DNA of 64,000 bases. It comes from an uncultured Alphaproteobacteria bacterium (GTDB lineage: Bacteria > Pseudomonadota > Alphaproteobacteria > CAAHEQ01 > UBA3637). How positions within the stretch are numbered: the stretch's first letter is position 1; each line of letters opens with the position of its first letter. The position numbers were made by a program, and so were the translations under genes. The notes under the pieces were generated by a model, which was not told where the DNA came from, made no database searches, and was given only the letters and a program-made list of their open reading frames with translations. The DNA is taken from contig CALXVP010000006.1 of NCBI GenBank assembly GCA_944392125.1, forward strand, positions 32,100 through 96,099, in the 5' to 3' direction. Below are positions 1 through 8,094 of the stretch, one piece after another.

Positions 1-1466
1 GGACATTTTTGCGTACAAATTTCTTTTGCCGCACCAAACATAAAAATAGCTGTTTCTTTGCTACAACTATAACATTTTCCATCATCTCCACGTATCTCAT
101 TTGTTGAACAATTTAGTATGCAATAGGATCCCGACTTATACCGATTAGAACATCGTTCACACCCATCGTGAGAAACACTATCTACATTTATATTTTTTTC
201 CTCAGCACAAGAACGACAATTGCCATATGCATCCATAAAAGTATTTTCCGTACATGGAAGTGAACAATACCAATCATTTTGACCAGCAAGCATTCGATTC
301 GGGCATTTCTGTATACAGATTTCTTTTGCAATTCCAAACATACTAACAGCATTTTTTTCATCACAACTATAACACTTTCCATTTGTTCCGCGAATTTCAT
401 TTTCTCCACAGGGCAACACGCATTTATCATTCCACACTTCTCTGTTTGGGCAAGCGTTGCAGTTTTCATTCACGCCCGTAACGTCAACCCCGTTTTCTTC
501 CTCGCACGTATAGCATTTACCGTTTTTATCTATGAGCGGCTTAAACCACGGGCAACATTGATCGCCTGACACATTGCAACAATAGCCGTTCATCGTTGAC
601 GGACAACAATACGGCCCCGCCCATCTATCGCTCGTGCAACAGACTTGACTCCCCGTTAATATGTCTTGCCTGCACCGTTCATTACTCCCGCAGATTGAGA
701 CGCATACACCCTCTGCCGAACATCTTGCACATTTACTCGCACAATCATCATCACTATAACATTCTTGATATGGCAACATATCGTCTTCCAAGTGCGCCCC
801 GTATTGGAAGACCATGATTGCCGTTGTTGTCGGCTCGCCTGCTTCCGTCAATCCATCGCAGATACTGGTGTTCCCGTCGTAGGCTAAATCCCCCACTTTC
901 ATAATAATCGGCAACGTCCATTCCGTCCGCAAAATCATCTTGCATTCATCTACCGGCACATTCTGCACTTCTATTTCAAAATACTTCGGGTCTTCTAACC
1001 AATACGCCGCTATCGGATACCCGAGATTTGTATATTCTCCCATTTCCATCACAATTTCGGGCTCCTCGGGGTCGGTTGTATTATTATCCGCAATCGGGGC
1101 GATTGCATACGCCCGTAAATTGATTTCATGCACCGTTTCATTCGCCCGATACATCGTCATCGTATACCTATAGCCCCATATCGCCGTTATGGATAACACG
1201 CCGATAATCGCCAATACGCCCAGCATTTCTACCATACTCCGCCCGTATTCGGCTAAACGTGGGCCTCTTAATCCACGCAATCCACCTAATCCGCCTTGCG
1301 TTTGCGATTCTGCCAAACATTCTGTTTTTTGATTATTTTTCAAGCACGTCAGGCTTATTTGATTTGCTGATTTTATCTCTTGTTTTGCGCGATTCGCCTT
1401 AAATGCACCGTTTTTTACTTTTTTTGCATAAAAAGAAGCCAAGTTAACTATTTGTTTTATATTCAT
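1..1466 (-). CDS. Cysteine-rich prepilin-like surface protein, 3' part outside the window
   Basis: Reading the minus strand from the ATG at 1466 gives an uninterrupted frame of about 489 codons that is still open at base 1. Residues 1-75 are a long, charged, Lys/Asn-rich leader. Then comes a type IV prepilin signature: Gly, RSMVE with Glu at +5, and a hydrophobic helix (MLGVLAIIGVLS). A pilin-like stretch without many cysteines follows to about residue 240; the rest is Cys-rich with CxxC pairs and no catalytic motif. Within this part a 300-base (100-residue) unit repeats, as bases 1-108 resemble 301-408. A spacer and AAGAAAA precede the ATG. The gene is a paralogue of the one at 55968-58805. 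Function is inferred: an inner-membrane-anchored or pilus-associated extracellular protein, possibly an adhesin. Confidence 0.8.
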   Translation of the reverse strand, partial: MNIKQIVNLASFYAKKVKNGAFKANRAKQEIKSANQISLTCLKNNQKTECLAESQTQGGLGGLRGLRGPRLAEYGRSMVEMLGVLAIIGVLSITAIWGYRYTMTMYRANETVHEINLRAYAIAPIADNNTTDPEEPEIVMEMGEYTNLGYPIAAYWLEDPKYFEIEVQNVPVDECKMILRTEWTLPIIMKVGDLAYDGNTSICDGLTEAGEPTTTAIMVFQYGAHLEDDMLPYQECYSDDDCASKCARCSAEGVCVSICGSNERCRQDILTGSQVCCTSDRWAGPYCCPSTMNGYCCNVSGDQCCPWFKPLIDKNGKCYTCEEENGVDVTGVNENCNACPNREVWNDKCVLPCGENEIRGTNGKCYSCDEKNAVSMFGIAKEICIQKCPNRMLAGQNDWYCSLPCTENTFMDAYGNCRSCAEEKNINVDSVSHDGCERCSNRYKSGSYCILNCSTNEIRGDDGKCYSCSKETAIFMFGAAKEICTQKC

Positions 1467-1482
1467 TTTTCTTCGCCCTATT

Positions 1483-1506
1483 CTACATAAACGTCCGTTT
1501 ATGTAG
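1483..1506. repeat. Palindrome upstream of the Cys-rich prepilin gene
   Basis: Perfect inverted repeat with 11-base arms (CTACATAAACG / CGTTTATGTAG) around a 2-base centre, 17 bases before the start codon of the minus-strand gene. It would lie in the 5' UTR or at an operator. A related sequence lies at 1638-1656 in inverted orientation, and a degenerate copy is found at the paralogous gene near 58826-58850. Confidence 0.7.
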
Positions 1507-1592
1507 AGGGAAACCAGCGCAAAATCGCTCCATAAAAATTAATCTCAAAAAATTATTATTTTACAAGTAGATATTTTGATTTAAATTTTTTC

Positions 1593-1626
1593 TTGATTAT
1601 TTTAAAAATACCTTTATAATCTCATT
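1593..1626 (+). promoter_or_regulatory. Promoter pointing away from the prepilin gene
   Basis: TTGATT, 16 bases, TATAAT on the plus strand, within the spacer upstream of the minus-strand prepilin gene. The same arrangement is conserved at the paralogue (about 58930-58960). No plus-strand gene begins nearby: here transcription would meet a terminator-like hairpin at 1640-1671. I find no equally good minus-strand promoter in the spacer. The rest of the 1467-1811 spacer is AT-rich and has no gene. Confidence 0.5.
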
Positions 1627-1639
1627 TATACTATATCAT

Positions 1640-1671
1640 CTAAACGGACCTTTTTGTAGAGTCCGTTTTTT
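1640..1671 (+). terminator. Terminator-like hairpin after the outward promoter
   Basis: Stem AAACGGAC / GTCCGTTT with an 11-base loop and a run of T on the plus strand. It would end transcripts from the outward promoter within about 50 bases. The paralogous locus keeps the left arm but lacks the right arm and T-run. Confidence 0.55.
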
Positions 1672-1755
1672 TGCATTTCGAATTATTATCGCTTTGATAA
1701 AAGTTGTGTTTTTATTCCAAAATTAATATTTGCTTCACAAAATAAAATCACAAAA

Positions 1756-1782
1756 AAAAGGAGCTATGAAAGCCCCTTTTAA
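1756..1782 (-). terminator. Terminator of the 1812-2456 gene
   Basis: Read on the minus strand, AAAAGGGGCT, a 5-base loop and AGCTCCTTTT pair (one G-U pair), followed by a T-run. It lies about 30 bases past the stop codon of the gene at 1812-2456. Confidence 0.75.
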
Positions 1783-1811
1783 TTATGCGCAAATAAAACA
1801 CAGCTACAGAT

Positions 1812-2456
1812 TTACGCCGTTCTTGCTTGTTGCTGTTGCGTGGCAACCATTGTGAGCGAATCCGGTTGTTGCGTTGCTGCATGCTCACTTGCATGTTGCG
1901 CCAACGTCTGTCTTGTATTCGGTGTCTGTGGCACTGCCTGCTGAGCTACTTGCTGAGCCTCTGCCTCACGCGCTTCAACAACCTCGTCTGCTGCCCGACT
2001 ACCTGTCACAGATTGGACTACACGCTCCGTTAAACCGGAACTGTTGGCAACTTTTAACAAGAAACCTGCCCAACCGCTACAAGTAGATGATAAAATTCCC
2101 GTTCCGAACATCGCCAACGTCTCGGTCCGCTTTGCAGGGCCGTAAGAACCCCATGCCGCATAGGCTTTCATCTTTAAATTTCCAAAAAGATCGCCATCTT
2201 TTAATTTTGATTCATCTTTGAGATATTCCTCCGCCCCGATAATATCTTTTTGATCAACACTCGCGTATTTCGTTCTTTTCTCAAACTGTTCTTTCTTTTT
2301 TTCCGCTTCTTTCCGCGTATCATCTACATCTTTCCGAGTCACTTTTTGTCCGGTCTTTTTGCTCAGATCACCTAACAGTTGCTCTGTTCGAACGTCATCT
2401 AATTGGACGGCTGTTTGGTCATTCATACTTTTCATCAGCGTGCTGTTTTGAACCAT
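1812..2456 (-). CDS. Unrecognised protein, 214 residues
   Basis: I do not recognise this protein. The start at 2456 is supported by GGAGG seven bases upstream. Residues ~30-95 are highly charged (Lys/Glu/Asp) and likely helical. A weakly hydrophobic Gly/Ser-rich stretch (AMFGTGILSSTCSGWAGFLL) lies near residues 114-134. The last ~60 residues are Gln/Ala/Thr-rich and likely disordered. There is no signal peptide. It is transcribed divergently from the two membrane proteins at 2607-4597, with which it may share regulation. Its position next to the prepilin-like gene may be accidental. Confidence 0.7.
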   Translation of the reverse strand: MVQNSTLMKSMNDQTAVQLDDVRTEQLLGDLSKKTGQKVTRKDVDDTRKEAEKKKEQFEKRTKYASVDQKDIIGAEEYLKDESKLKDGDLFGNLKMKAYAAWGSYGPAKRTETLAMFGTGILSSTCSGWAGFLLKVANSSGLTERVVQSVTGSRAADEVVEAREAEAQQVAQQAVPQTPNTRQTLAQHASEHAATQQPDSLTMVATQQQQARTA

Positions 2457-2606
2457 TTACTATCCTCCGTTGTTCTAAAAAATTCCCAAAATCTATGAGT
2501 TGATTATACCATACTTAGCAACAGTTTTCAACTAAAAAATAATTTGATTTTTTATTTTTTTTATGGTAGCATATATACTATATAATCTGCGCGAAAGGGA
2601 TTTATC

Positions 2607-3884
2607 GTGAGTATAGAGCGTATTTGTCAAAGATTTCAAGAGGTTTATGATTTAAAAGATAGTAAAGGAACCGCTATCGGACATAATTTCTTCAAATTCA
2701 GCACTGATTCGGATATCCGAGCTGAAGAAATAGCTGACTTTAAAGGATTTCAACTTTGGAAGAATCCCGGCAACATTATGGGCTGGACAAGACATTTTAA
2801 TTGGCTGGGCTCATCCGCTCCGGCCGCCAACCGCTTGGCTTGCAAAGTGGCTATAGACACAACGAAACTAACTCCCGAATCATGGAAATTAGTATTGGAT
2901 AAATGCGCATCTTTGTATCAAACGGAAAGCGAAGAGGATCATTTTGTTGCCGATTTACTGTTATTTCGCATTGCGCTGAATCGTGAAAAAGGCGAGGCAA
3001 ATACCTATTGGCAAAATTCTTCACCGCTTTATTCCACAACGTTATTGAGCTATATATCAAATCTCGGTCATATCTACCCCGATCCCAAAGGGGAAGAATA
3101 TTTAAAATTTCTGCAACAGGAATTAGCGGCCGGCAAATTAACGGTTGCCAAACAGTCTATGCAAGAGAAAGAAATAACGAATCAAAAACAACGGCAAGTA
3201 TCAAACACAAAAGCAAAAAACATCTCAAATGAGGAAATTTTAGCAAATAACAAAGAAATTTTAGCTCAGCTGAACGCACTTCAAAAAGCAAATCAACCAC
3301 CTGCCGATACGATCGATCATACTGCTACCAACGAAACATCAAGCAATACCTCACCTCTTGACCCTCAATCTCTTTCCCTATTACAGCAAAACTTAAAGCA
3401 GGCACAATCAAATCTGGTTACCAAGGAGGATGTTAAAAAAATTCCGGGGATACATCAAGCCATGCTTGCATCATTAAATTCCAATACGCCCTCAACGGAA
3501 ACAAAAGAAGAGCTAAAAGATGAGCAAAAAAACATTCAACAAGCGGCGGTGGCGCAACAGCAGGCGGAAGGGCAAGAAGGATTTTGGTCAAAATGGGGGT
3601 GGGTCATCGGTATTGTCGCAACAGCGGGCCTAGGCTTTTTAGCGTGGTATTTGGTTAAAAGATATAAAGATAAAGCCGATGAAAGCGCCTCTCAATCCAG
3701 TGCATTAAAAGATGAGATAACCTCATTACAAGACGAAATCAACGATTTAAACAATTCCGACGGCTCGTCAAGCAATACTAATACCGGCAATGACGATACG
3801 CTCGGTAATAATGCCGTTATCGTCAATACCGATACGCTCAATCAAATCAACGAAATTCTTTCAGGCAGCAACCAAAGGACTTAA
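2607..3884 (+). CDS. Unrecognised single-pass membrane protein, 425 residues
   Basis: The start is GTG at 2607 with AAAGGGA just upstream; TATAAT near 2579-2584 is a plausible -10 box. Residues 1-180 look folded, with several Trp and aromatic residues. Residues 180-320 are Gln/Asn/Lys-rich and probably coiled or disordered. One transmembrane segment (GWVIGIVATAGLGFLAWYLV) spans about 331-350 and is followed by a basic stop-transfer patch, a short coiled coil and a Ser/Asn-rich tail. There is no signal peptide, so the long N-terminal part probably faces the cytoplasm. It precedes another membrane protein at 3938, and a terminator follows that gene, so the two probably form an operon. Function unknown. 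Confidence 0.75.
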   Translation: MSIERICQRFQEVYDLKDSKGTAIGHNFFKFSTDSDIRAEEIADFKGFQLWKNPGNIMGWTRHFNWLGSSAPAANRLACKVAIDTTKLTPESWKLVLDKCASLYQTESEEDHFVADLLLFRIALNREKGEANTYWQNSSPLYSTTLLSYISNLGHIYPDPKGEEYLKFLQQELAAGKLTVAKQSMQEKEITNQKQRQVSNTKAKNISNEEILANNKEILAQLNALQKANQPPADTIDHTATNETSSNTSPLDPQSLSLLQQNLKQAQSNLVTKEDVKKIPGIHQAMLASLNSNTPSTETKEELKDEQKNIQQAAVAQQQAEGQEGFWSKWGWVIGIVATAGLGFLAWYLVKRYKDKADESASQSSALKDEITSLQDEINDLNNSDGSSSNTNTGNDDTLGNNAVIVNTDTLNQINEILSGSNQRT

Positions 3885-3937
3885 TACACATAACATCCTT
3901 AAAAGTGCCCTTTTTATTTAGATTATCGGAGTTAATC

Positions 3938-4597
3938 ATGTCAACATCAGAAACAAATTCAGCAAATCGCGGACAAGCCTCAGCGCGCGAATCGCAAAAT
4001 AACAAAGCAAAAGCAAAAAAAACGTCTTTCGGGCGAAATACACTGTTGGCATTGGGCAGTTTATTTGCCGTCGGCGGTTCGCTCTTTCAGGTTCTGCAAT
4101 ATATGACGCGTGATAAAAGCGAATCAACAAAAATCGGTATGGTTGTTGGCGATTATCTGACTAAAACACAAGCAGAGAATACGGCACTTATGAACCGGAC
4201 GCAAGAAGCCTCACAAAACCGCACGTCTTATGAACAAGAGTGCAAAGATATGGCGGTGATAGTTGTGCAACTGGCCGATAAATTTAAGCAAAAATCACCC
4301 GAACAAATTATTGATCGGGCGTGTCTTTTATATCAAAAGCAGCAAAAAGGGAATCCCAAAGCCGAGATTATTTTGGAGGATATGCAGGCTATTAAGAACA
4401 ATTTTACGGGAACAACAAAAGATTTGAGAAATATGATGACCTGCTATCATACGTCACCCGAAATACCGTTTTCAAATCATTTAACAGATACCGCAACCGT
4501 GCGAGACAGGATTTATCGTTATGAAAAGAAAGTGCGTCAGTTCTTATTGAAAGAATATAACGTTATGCAACAAAGTATGCTTCAAAACATCAAATAA
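3938..4597 (+). CDS. Unrecognised membrane-anchored protein, 219 residues
   Basis: The ATG at 3938 is chosen because GGAG stands six bases upstream; an upstream in-frame start at 3905 has no such site. The N-terminal ~25 residues are Ser/Lys-rich, then one hydrophobic segment (TLLALGSLFAVGGSLFQVLQ, about residues 30-49) is likely a transmembrane helix. The rest is helical and charged with three cysteines. No known domain is recognised. It follows the membrane protein at 2607-3884 by about 50 bases and ends just before a clear terminator, so the two genes are probably co-expressed and may act together at the inner membrane. Confidence 0.75.
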   Translation: MSTSETNSANRGQASARESQNNKAKAKKTSFGRNTLLALGSLFAVGGSLFQVLQYMTRDKSESTKIGMVVGDYLTKTQAENTALMNRTQEASQNRTSYEQECKDMAVIVVQLADKFKQKSPEQIIDRACLLYQKQQKGNPKAEIILEDMQAIKNNFTGTTKDLRNMMTCYHTSPEIPFSNHLTDTATVRDRIYRYEKKVRQFLLKEYNVMQQSMLQNIK

Positions 4598-4603
4598 AAA
4601 AGG

Positions 4604-4635
4604 CTTTTGCATAATCCCCTTGCAAAAGTTTCTTA
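4604..4635 (+). terminator. Terminator after the membrane-protein pair
   Basis: Perfect 8-bp stem CTTTTGCA / TGCAAAAG with a 9-base loop, followed by TTTCTTATTTTT. It begins 7 bases after the stop codon of the 3938-4597 gene. Confidence 0.75.
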
Positions 4636-4657
4636 TTTTTATCTTGCATTTTATAAT
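4629..4657 (+). promoter_or_regulatory. Possible accB promoter
   Basis: A perfect TATAAT lies at 4652-4657, with a weak -35 (TTTCTT) 17 bases before it. About 50 bases separate it from the accB start codon. Confidence 0.4.
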
Positions 4658-4707
4658 GAAATAAGCTACAAAGACATTCAGTGTTTACTTTTGAAAGAGG
4701 GACAATT

Positions 4708-5187
4708 ATGGAAAAAGAACAAAAACAAGCCATCAAAGAGTTGGCAGAATTATTGCATGAAAATAATTTATCCGAAATTGATTACGAATCGCACGGCGTG
4801 CATATTCGCATTGTGGGGCCGAAGCCCGTTCCCGTCCCACCGCCACCTGCTCCGGGTGCCGTTTCGCCTGTTCCGCCCGTTCCGGGAGTTCCTGCCGTTG
4901 CAGCCAACAATCCCGTTCCGGCACCGCGCGCCGAAAAACCCGTTGTAAAAGCGGAGAACAATTTGGTTTCGCCGATGGTTGGTATTGTATACTTGGCAAA
5001 AGATCCGTCATCACCGAATTTTGTAAAAGTGGGCGATATGGTCAGCGTCGGGCAGACAATTTGTTTAATTGAAGCTATGAAAACATTTAACCCGATTAAA
5101 GCGACGAAAAGCGGTAAAATTGTTGCCGTATTGGTAGAATCGGGTAGTCCTGTTGAGTATAACCAACCGTTATTTGAATTGGAATAA
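4708..5187 (+). CDS. accB: Biotin carboxyl carrier protein of acetyl-CoA carboxylase
   Basis: This 159-residue protein carries the biotin that shuttles CO2 between biotin carboxylase and carboxyltransferase in the first step of fatty acid synthesis. The C-terminal biotinyl domain has the EAMK motif, with the biotinylated Lys at residue 125. A Pro/Ala/Val-rich linker (about residues 45-80) joins it to a short N-terminal helical domain, as usual for AccB. The ATG at 4708 is preferred because AGAGGG lies upstream. accC follows after three bases, the classic accBC operon. The carboxyltransferase genes accA and accD are not in the window. Confidence 0.95.
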   Translation: MEKEQKQAIKELAELLHENNLSEIDYESHGVHIRIVGPKPVPVPPPPAPGAVSPVPPVPGVPAVAANNPVPAPRAEKPVVKAENNLVSPMVGIVYLAKDPSSPNFVKVGDMVSVGQTICLIEAMKTFNPIKATKSGKIVAVLVESGSPVEYNQPLFELE

Positions 5188-5190
5188 TGA

Positions 5191-6552
5191 ATGTTTGAGA
5201 AAGTATTAATTGCTAATCGTGGCGAAATTGCTCTGCGTATTCATCGGGCCTGCCGCGAAATGGGTATTAAAACGGTGGCCGTTCATTCAACGGAAGACGC
5301 TAATGCCATGCATGTTAAATTGGCCGATGAAGCCGTTTGTATCGGGCCTGCTCCCGCAAAGGATTCTTATTTAAACAAAGCGGCCATTATTTCGGCAGCC
5401 ATGATAACCGGTGCCGATGCCATTCATCCCGGGTACGGCTTTTTATCCGAAAATGCCGATTTCGCCGAAATGGTTGAAGCGCATGGCATGGTATTCATCG
5501 GGCCGAAGCCGGAAATGATTCGGTTAATGGGCGATAAGGTAACCGCCAAAAAAGCAGCCATTGAATCGGGATTACCCGTTGTGCCAGGCTCGGACGGCGA
5601 TGTCAAAACGGTGCAAGAAGCGCTGATGTGGGGCGAAAAAATCGGTTATCCCGTTATTGTTAAAGCCGCAGCCGGCGGTGGCGGAAAAGGCATGAAGGTG
5701 GCGAACAGTGCCGCCGAAATGGCCGATGCGTTTACGTTGGCAAAAAATGAGGCGCGCAATTCATTTTCAAGCGATGTCGTTTATATTGAAAAATATCTGC
5801 AAACACCGCGCCACATTGAAGTTCAAATTATCGGCGATAACTACGGAAACGTTGTCCATTTAGGCGAGCGCGATTGTTCATTACAGCGCAATCACCAAAA
5901 AGTGCTGGAAGAAACACCCTCTCCTGCCTTAAATGCTCAACAGCGCAAAGAAATCGGTGAGATTGCCGCCAACGCCATGCGAAAACTCGGTTATTCCAAT
6001 GTCGGGACGATTGAATTTTTGTATGAAGACGGAAAGTTCTATTTCTTGGAAATGAACACACGTGTTCAGGTAGAGCATCCGATTACGGAAATGGTTACGG
6101 GTGTTGATATTGTGCGCGATCAATTACGTGTGTCCAGCGGGGCAACACTCGGGTATACACAAGATGATATTGTCTTTTCCGGACATGCCATTGAGTGCCG
6201 TATCAATGCGGAAGATCCGCAAACGTTTATTCCGTGCCCGGGACGAATCGGGGCCTGGCATACACCGGGCGGATTAGAAGTTCGGGTTGATTCAGGTATG
6301 TATGCCGGTTGCAAAGTTCCGCCCTGCTATGATAGTATGGTTGCGAAGTTAATCGTTCACGGCAGAACGCGCAACGGCGCTTTAATGCGCTTACGGCGGG
6401 CATTGGAAGAATTCGTAATTGAAGGCATTTCAACAACGATACCTTTGCATCAACACATTATTGCCGATCCCGAATTTTTGGATGGTCAGTATAATATTCA
6501 CTGGCTTGAAAAATTTATTGAAAAACATCGGGATGAGATTGTAGAAGAATAA
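5191..6552 (+). CDS. accC: Biotin carboxylase subunit of acetyl-CoA carboxylase
   Basis: ATP-dependent carboxylation of the biotin on AccB. At 453 residues it has the usual length. The N-terminal biotin carboxylase fold contains HPGYGFLSENADFA; the ATP-grasp part has the glycine-rich loop AAGGGGKGM; active-site stretches RDCSLQRNHQK and FLEMNTRVQVEHP are intact. The start lies three bases after the accB stop, so translation is probably coupled. The hydrogenase gene follows after 40 bases with its own ribosome site and may be read from the same transcript. Confidence 0.97.
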   Translation: MFEKVLIANRGEIALRIHRACREMGIKTVAVHSTEDANAMHVKLADEAVCIGPAPAKDSYLNKAAIISAAMITGADAIHPGYGFLSENADFAEMVEAHGMVFIGPKPEMIRLMGDKVTAKKAAIESGLPVVPGSDGDVKTVQEALMWGEKIGYPVIVKAAAGGGGKGMKVANSAAEMADAFTLAKNEARNSFSSDVVYIEKYLQTPRHIEVQIIGDNYGNVVHLGERDCSLQRNHQKVLEETPSPALNAQQRKEIGEIAANAMRKLGYSNVGTIEFLYEDGKFYFLEMNTRVQVEHPITEMVTGVDIVRDQLRVSSGATLGYTQDDIVFSGHAIECRINAEDPQTFIPCPGRIGAWHTPGGLEVRVDSGMYAGCKVPPCYDSMVAKLIVHGRTRNGALMRLRRALEEFVIEGISTTIPLHQHIIADPEFLDGQYNIHWLEKFIEKHRDEIVEE

Positions 6553-6592
6553 CGGACAAACACGCTCGTCCGACACAAACAGGAGAAGATAG

Positions 6593-8023
6593 ATGGCGCG
6601 ACAAAACCATGTGGCAGATTTAGAGCATGAGACGCTCGTTAAAGTGATTAAGGCATTTTTAAGCGGTGATTTTTGCGAAAATGCGGCGAAAATTCCTGCT
6701 GAAGCGCAAGAGATACCCAATGTCAATAAAACGCTCGCCGAAATGCAAAATATGACTGCGCATCGTTGTGCGGCAGATATGGGGTGCATTGTGGAAAATG
6801 TGCCGGATACGGATACACGCAGATGTGCCGAAAGCGCCTCGGAGCGCACGTCATTTGATATGCCGATGTTGAGCGTGTCCAAGGAAGTGTGCAACAGATG
6901 TAAAAACAACCAATATGTTGTCACGGAACAATGTCAAGGTTGTTTGGCACGCCCTTGCACAAATTGTCCGTTCGGAGCGATTGAGTTTATCAACGGGAAA
7001 TCGCACATCAATCAAGAAAAGTGCAAGAAATGCGGTATTTGTGCAAAATCGTGTCCGTATGGGGCTATTTTGAAGATGACAATGCCGTGCGCCGGCGTTT
7101 GCCCTGTGGATGCCATTAGCAAAAACGAAGAAGGCATTGCCGTTATAAACCACGATAAATGTATTTTATGCGGTCAATGTTCGGTGGCGTGTCCGTTTGG
7201 TGCCATTATGGTCAATAGCGAAATTATTGACGTATTAAAAGCCATTAAAGCGGGGAAAAAGGTTGTTGCCATGCCGGCCCCGGCCATTATGGGACAATAT
7301 AATGCAGCAACAATCGCGCAAGTGCTATCAGCCTTTATCAAAGCCGGTTTTTCGGACGCTATTGAAGTAGCGGTGGGCGCTGATATTACCACACGCAATG
7401 AGGCGCATGAGCTGGCGGAGCGGTTGGCAAACGGAGCGCCGTTTATGACAACGTCGTGTTGTCCTGCCTACTATAACGCCGTTCGGAAACACTTCCCCGA
7501 AATGCAGGAATTTGTATCACATACGTTGACACCGATGCAATATACGGCTCGTTTGGTCAAGGAGCGTGATCCGGAGTGCGTAACCGTGTTTATCGGACCC
7601 TGCATGGCAAAGCGCATTGAGGGCTATAACGATGCGTATACGGATTATGTTTTGAATAACAAAGAAGTTGTTGCCTTATTTGAAGCCATGGGAATTGATC
7701 CGAAAGAAACGGAAGAAATTCATGCCGATGATAATGCCTCTAAACAAGGGCGCGGATATGCCATTACAGGCGGAGTTGCATCGGCAGTCGGCTCATTAAA
7801 AACATGCGAAGTTTGTCCGGTAGCCATTAACGGCTTAACAAAAGAAACCGTGCGTCAACTCAAAATGTATGCGAAAAATCGCAAAGCGGACGGGAATTTG
7901 GTAGAAGTTATGGCATGTGTCGGCGGTTGCGTCGGCGGGCCGGGTGTTGCGGCACCGATTAAGAAAGCCACAAAAGAGATTCAAGACTTGATGAAAACAA
8001 GTGAAGACTTGAAAGACTACTAA
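6593..8023 (+). CDS. [FeFe] hydrogenase, group B-type, monomeric
   Basis: Reversible H2 formation at an H-cluster, probably with ferredoxin as partner. The three H-cluster motifs are present: TSCCPAYY (Cys289, Cys290), GPCMAKR (Cys337) and MACVGGCVGG (Cys442, Cys446). The N-terminal half carries many cysteines for iron-sulfur clusters, including ferredoxin-type CKKCGICAKSCP and CILCGQCSVACP. Tyr after TSCCPA and the MACVGGCVGG form fit the group B family rather than the common group A enzymes; this is from remembered family patterns. At 476 residues it needs no partner subunit. GGAG lies ten bases before the ATG. It follows accBC; its maturase HydF is at 62462-63607, while HydE and HydG are not in the window. 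Confidence 0.92.
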   Translation: MARQNHVADLEHETLVKVIKAFLSGDFCENAAKIPAEAQEIPNVNKTLAEMQNMTAHRCAADMGCIVENVPDTDTRRCAESASERTSFDMPMLSVSKEVCNRCKNNQYVVTEQCQGCLARPCTNCPFGAIEFINGKSHINQEKCKKCGICAKSCPYGAILKMTMPCAGVCPVDAISKNEEGIAVINHDKCILCGQCSVACPFGAIMVNSEIIDVLKAIKAGKKVVAMPAPAIMGQYNAATIAQVLSAFIKAGFSDAIEVAVGADITTRNEAHELAERLANGAPFMTTSCCPAYYNAVRKHFPEMQEFVSHTLTPMQYTARLVKERDPECVTVFIGPCMAKRIEGYNDAYTDYVLNNKEVVALFEAMGIDPKETEEIHADDNASKQGRGYAITGGVASAVGSLKTCEVCPVAINGLTKETVRQLKMYAKNRKADGNLVEVMACVGGCVGGPGVAAPIKKATKEIQDLMKTSEDLKDY

Positions 8024-8094
8024 TCGTTCGCTAAACAGAAAAGCACGCGTTATATCGTTTATCCGTCATCTTAAAAGATAACGGTAAGAAAATG

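Noticed and set aside
188..1173. Several open frames of 60-96 codons on both strands in the first 1.2 kb
   Set aside because: They overlap an intact 489-codon minus-strand frame with a clear prepilin signature; they are by-products of its Cys-rich codons.
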